Assembly (NCBI GenBank): GCA_914767715.1
Contig: OU612068.1
Location: 11,906,001 to 11,970,000, forward strand
DNA length: 64,000 bases
Reading direction: 5' to 3'
DNA from: Membranipora membranacea
Lineage: Eukaryota; Bryozoa; Gymnolaemata; Cheilostomatida; Membraniporidae
Position numbers and translations under genes: made by a program. Below the pieces are notes generated by a model that saw only the letters and a list, made by a program, of their open reading frames with translations, was not told the DNA's origin and did not search any database. Shown in pieces: positions 61,526-64,000 of this stretch; positions within the stretch are counted from its first letter, which is position 1; each line of letters opens with the position of its first letter.

Positions 61526-63081
61526 TGTCTTGTATGGTAGGTTGGCTGGTTATCAAATTTCACTGTAAAGAAGAAATTTAAACATTGTTGGATCAAAAGC
61601 TTGGTTTTAGGTTTTTTATGAAGAGTGAAATCCAAAAGTAAAGCAATCACATATTTACGTGCATTGATTTAACCAACATGGTGGGCTTTAGAATAAAAGT
61701 TTTAAATAATTAACTAATTCTAAATGTCAATCAGTTAAATTTAATTAGTTAATATTAAAATAATTATCTTTATGAGTATAGGTAGCTTCAATCATATTTA
61801 GTTAATATCAAACTACCTTAATGATGGAGTGTAATTCAGATCCAGCAATTATTGTAGACACTTGGTAGTCCATCTACAAGGATTTACTTGTGCGGGGAGT
61901 AATAATATGGACCAACATTTTTTTATGAGACTTACTTTTACCAATTTGCTATGCTCAAAATTAAATCCTAAAAACTTATGAGAACACGGTTAATTACACG
62001 GAGCATAGCATGTCTTGTCAAGAGAAGCTACATTGAGCCATATTTAATAGCGTTAAGCATGATGATTAATGATATATTGATTTATAATTCATTAGAAAAT
62101 CAATATCATGCAGTGCACCTGCTTTCACACACATTGTGACACTGTAATTTAACTATAAATTGAACTGAAAATTATTGTATTACTACACTTTTTTACATCT
62201 AATTTTCTTCTAAAAAAAGAAAATTAGGTTTCAAAACAACATCAGCAGAGTCAAATATAGTTGAGGAATGTGTAGCTATAATGATTTTCAAAAATACTAA
62301 ATTGATTGATAGGGCATTGTTTATGAGAGTCCTACATATGACATCATATTCTTGCTTATAAATGTAAACAAATTGTTATGATGTATTTGGCGCCAAATCG
62401 GAGCACATGTACATAATCGGGATTGGGTGATCTATCAACCTGGATAGGGATAGGAAAAAGTGAATCGTACCCGTATCCCCTCTTTAAAGAGACATTAGTA
62501 GAATGGTAGTAATTTTTTGACAACTTACATTTTTTTTCTGGAAGGAAGCTATACATAAAAAAGTACCAAATATTAGTCAAGGCACTTAGGCAACACTTCA
62601 GCTAGTAAAACTGATTTGTCTAAATGTGGATGAAACCACTGATTTGGTTTTACTGTCAATTTTTCAGTAATGAGTTGAATCCCGGAGCGGCTTAAAATTT
62701 TACGCCACAAACCAAAGGTCCACTTAGCAGCGCAAATAAATATCTTATTGAAACGCAATCAAATCATTGATACTGACTGTGCACAGGTGTAAAGACATCG
62801 ACAAGATATAACTCATCATTACATGGAATGAGATATGGGCGCACCTCAAACCATGAAAACTCCCTCAAATAAACCTTGTTTTGTTGCTGCAGTCACATTT
62901 TGAATATTACCATACCAATGGGGCTGTATAACAACATAAGTAATAATTGTAAACATGAGTGTTGAACTGACTACTAAAATAGGTTATGATTAACACTTGT
63001 ATGTGAACTTTACCTTGTAACTTGTTACTGTAATTCTTCTACAGGCTGCAGCAGATAGAGCCCAGTTGTGTGATATCTTGT

Positions 63082-63089
63082 CTTTTATA
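63082..63089 (-). promoter_or_regulatory. TATA box, cysteine-rich peptide gene copy 2
   Basis: TATAAAAG on the minus strand, identical in position and sequence to copy 1. The 5' UTR donor that follows (GTAAAG near 63013) is also kept. Confidence 0.5.
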
Positions 63090-64000
63090 CTAAACTAAAG
63101 AGTTGGCTGTTTGACTCCACTCCTTGAGTAAACCAATCAGAAATAAAACAGGCCACACCTCTGTGTACGTGGAAAATATATCACTGTTTATTCCAGATAC
63201 GTAGATGCAAAGCAGTGACAGTTCTTCTAGATGAGTTATCATTCATCAACCATTCCTATCTACTGTTTGGTAGAGTTGTAATGATGTAAATCCCTGGACT
63301 TTATATCTCCGAAGGCTCCTGTAAGGCCATTTTAATGTTATGGAGAAAATTTGAGTTTACTGACTCTGAATGTATGCCATGTATGCTGACTTTGATAGAG
63401 ATAGTTTTCTTCTACTATGTTATTCAATCTTTTTATGTTTTAGTATATCAGTCACATATGTATCATTTGAAAAGCCATGTAGTAAATAGTGGCAATGCAT
63501 TAAAATTATCCTGTGTATTGTAGACCTAAAAAGGCACTGTCTTATTGTTGTAGCTGCGATTCAGAACTATCATCTTGTATAATATATGCTCACATAATGT
63601 TTGCAAAGTAAGACCAAATGAGTCAGTCATACATTCTTAAACAGCACTTATAAGACAAGCAGGGTGGGTTGGGGGCTGGGGCAGCTGTGGGGAAAATAGA
63701 ATCGGGACAACATATGATATTTTGTGTTCAAGGCTTTGAATATGCATTTTCAAGCAATAAAAGTTGGAAATTTGACTTACATTTAAATGTCCCCAAAAAG
63801 GCAATGAATTGCGTTTTTTAAACTGTAGATATCTGGAATTTTTTTGTAAAATCAGAAATTGAATCGCACCAATCATTTTGACTGTCATATAGTTCAGACT
63901 TATCCTACTCGGTCAATATAATAAGACGAAAAATAGCATATAATCCTTAAATTGTAAATTCATTTATGGTTGTGATATATATTATATATTAATGTATCAT

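Larger units (their letters stand above)
59202..64000. repeat. Large direct duplication, copy 2 (runs off the window)
   Basis: Partner of 3630-8424. Its left edge lies inside exon 2 of the 14-exon membrane-protein gene, which is intact here, so this is the source locus. The true right edge is beyond 64000. Confidence 0.95.

Overview
The window is eukaryotic, from an animal, and most likely from a marine invertebrate. The evidence is AT-rich intron-bearing genes with consensus GT/AG splice sites, metazoan extracellular and TRIM-type domains (calcium-binding EGF, PAN/apple-like, fucolectin/discoidin-like, BRICHOS-like, RING plus B-box plus coiled coil plus beta-propeller), AATAAA signals, many degraded LINE reverse transcriptases, tRNA-derived SINEs and microsatellites. 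I cannot name the phylum; a sponge or another early-branching or lophotrochozoan invertebrate would fit. Nothing suggests operons, CRISPR arrays or prokaryotic genes. Gene models were built by hand from splice sites and phase matching, so exon boundaries are predictions.

Layout. About 351-1122 (+) holds the last three exons of an EGF-repeat protein. 2030-3640 (+) is LINE and repeat debris. 3630-8424 is copy 1 of a direct duplication of about 4.8 kb whose second copy starts at 59202 and runs off the right edge. Both copies carry an intact two-coding-exon gene for a secreted six-cysteine peptide (-). 8904-9589 is a very long near-perfect palindrome, followed by a tRNA-derived SINE and a (TGCAA)n satellite. 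15.5-18.2 kb (+) encodes a small BRICHOS-like type II membrane protein, and a paralogous exon lies inverted at 13.4-13.6 kb. 18361-20465 (+) is a CR1/Jockey-like LINE, followed by a GC-rich segment with an A-rich tail. 24023-29930 (-) is a complete eight-exon TRIM-like gene of 615 residues. 30-40 kb is mostly intergenic, with a SINE-like tRNA fragment, a miRNA-like hairpin, a 21-bp G-rich minisatellite and LINE 3' ends. 40087-42431 (+) is a PAN plus fucolectin-like lectin gene. 44-51 kb is LINE and LTR-retrotransposon wreckage. 52894-59708 (-) is a 14-exon gene for an unrecognised 463-residue membrane-anchored protein. Its reading frame joins perfectly through all 14 exons, and it contains four tandemly duplicated mini-exons.

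The most interesting points are the unrecognised 14-exon gene with its mini-exon array, the peptide gene duplicated intact while its neighbour was broken in the derived copy, the giant palindrome, and a TTAA-flanked MITE-like insertion inside the mini-exon array.
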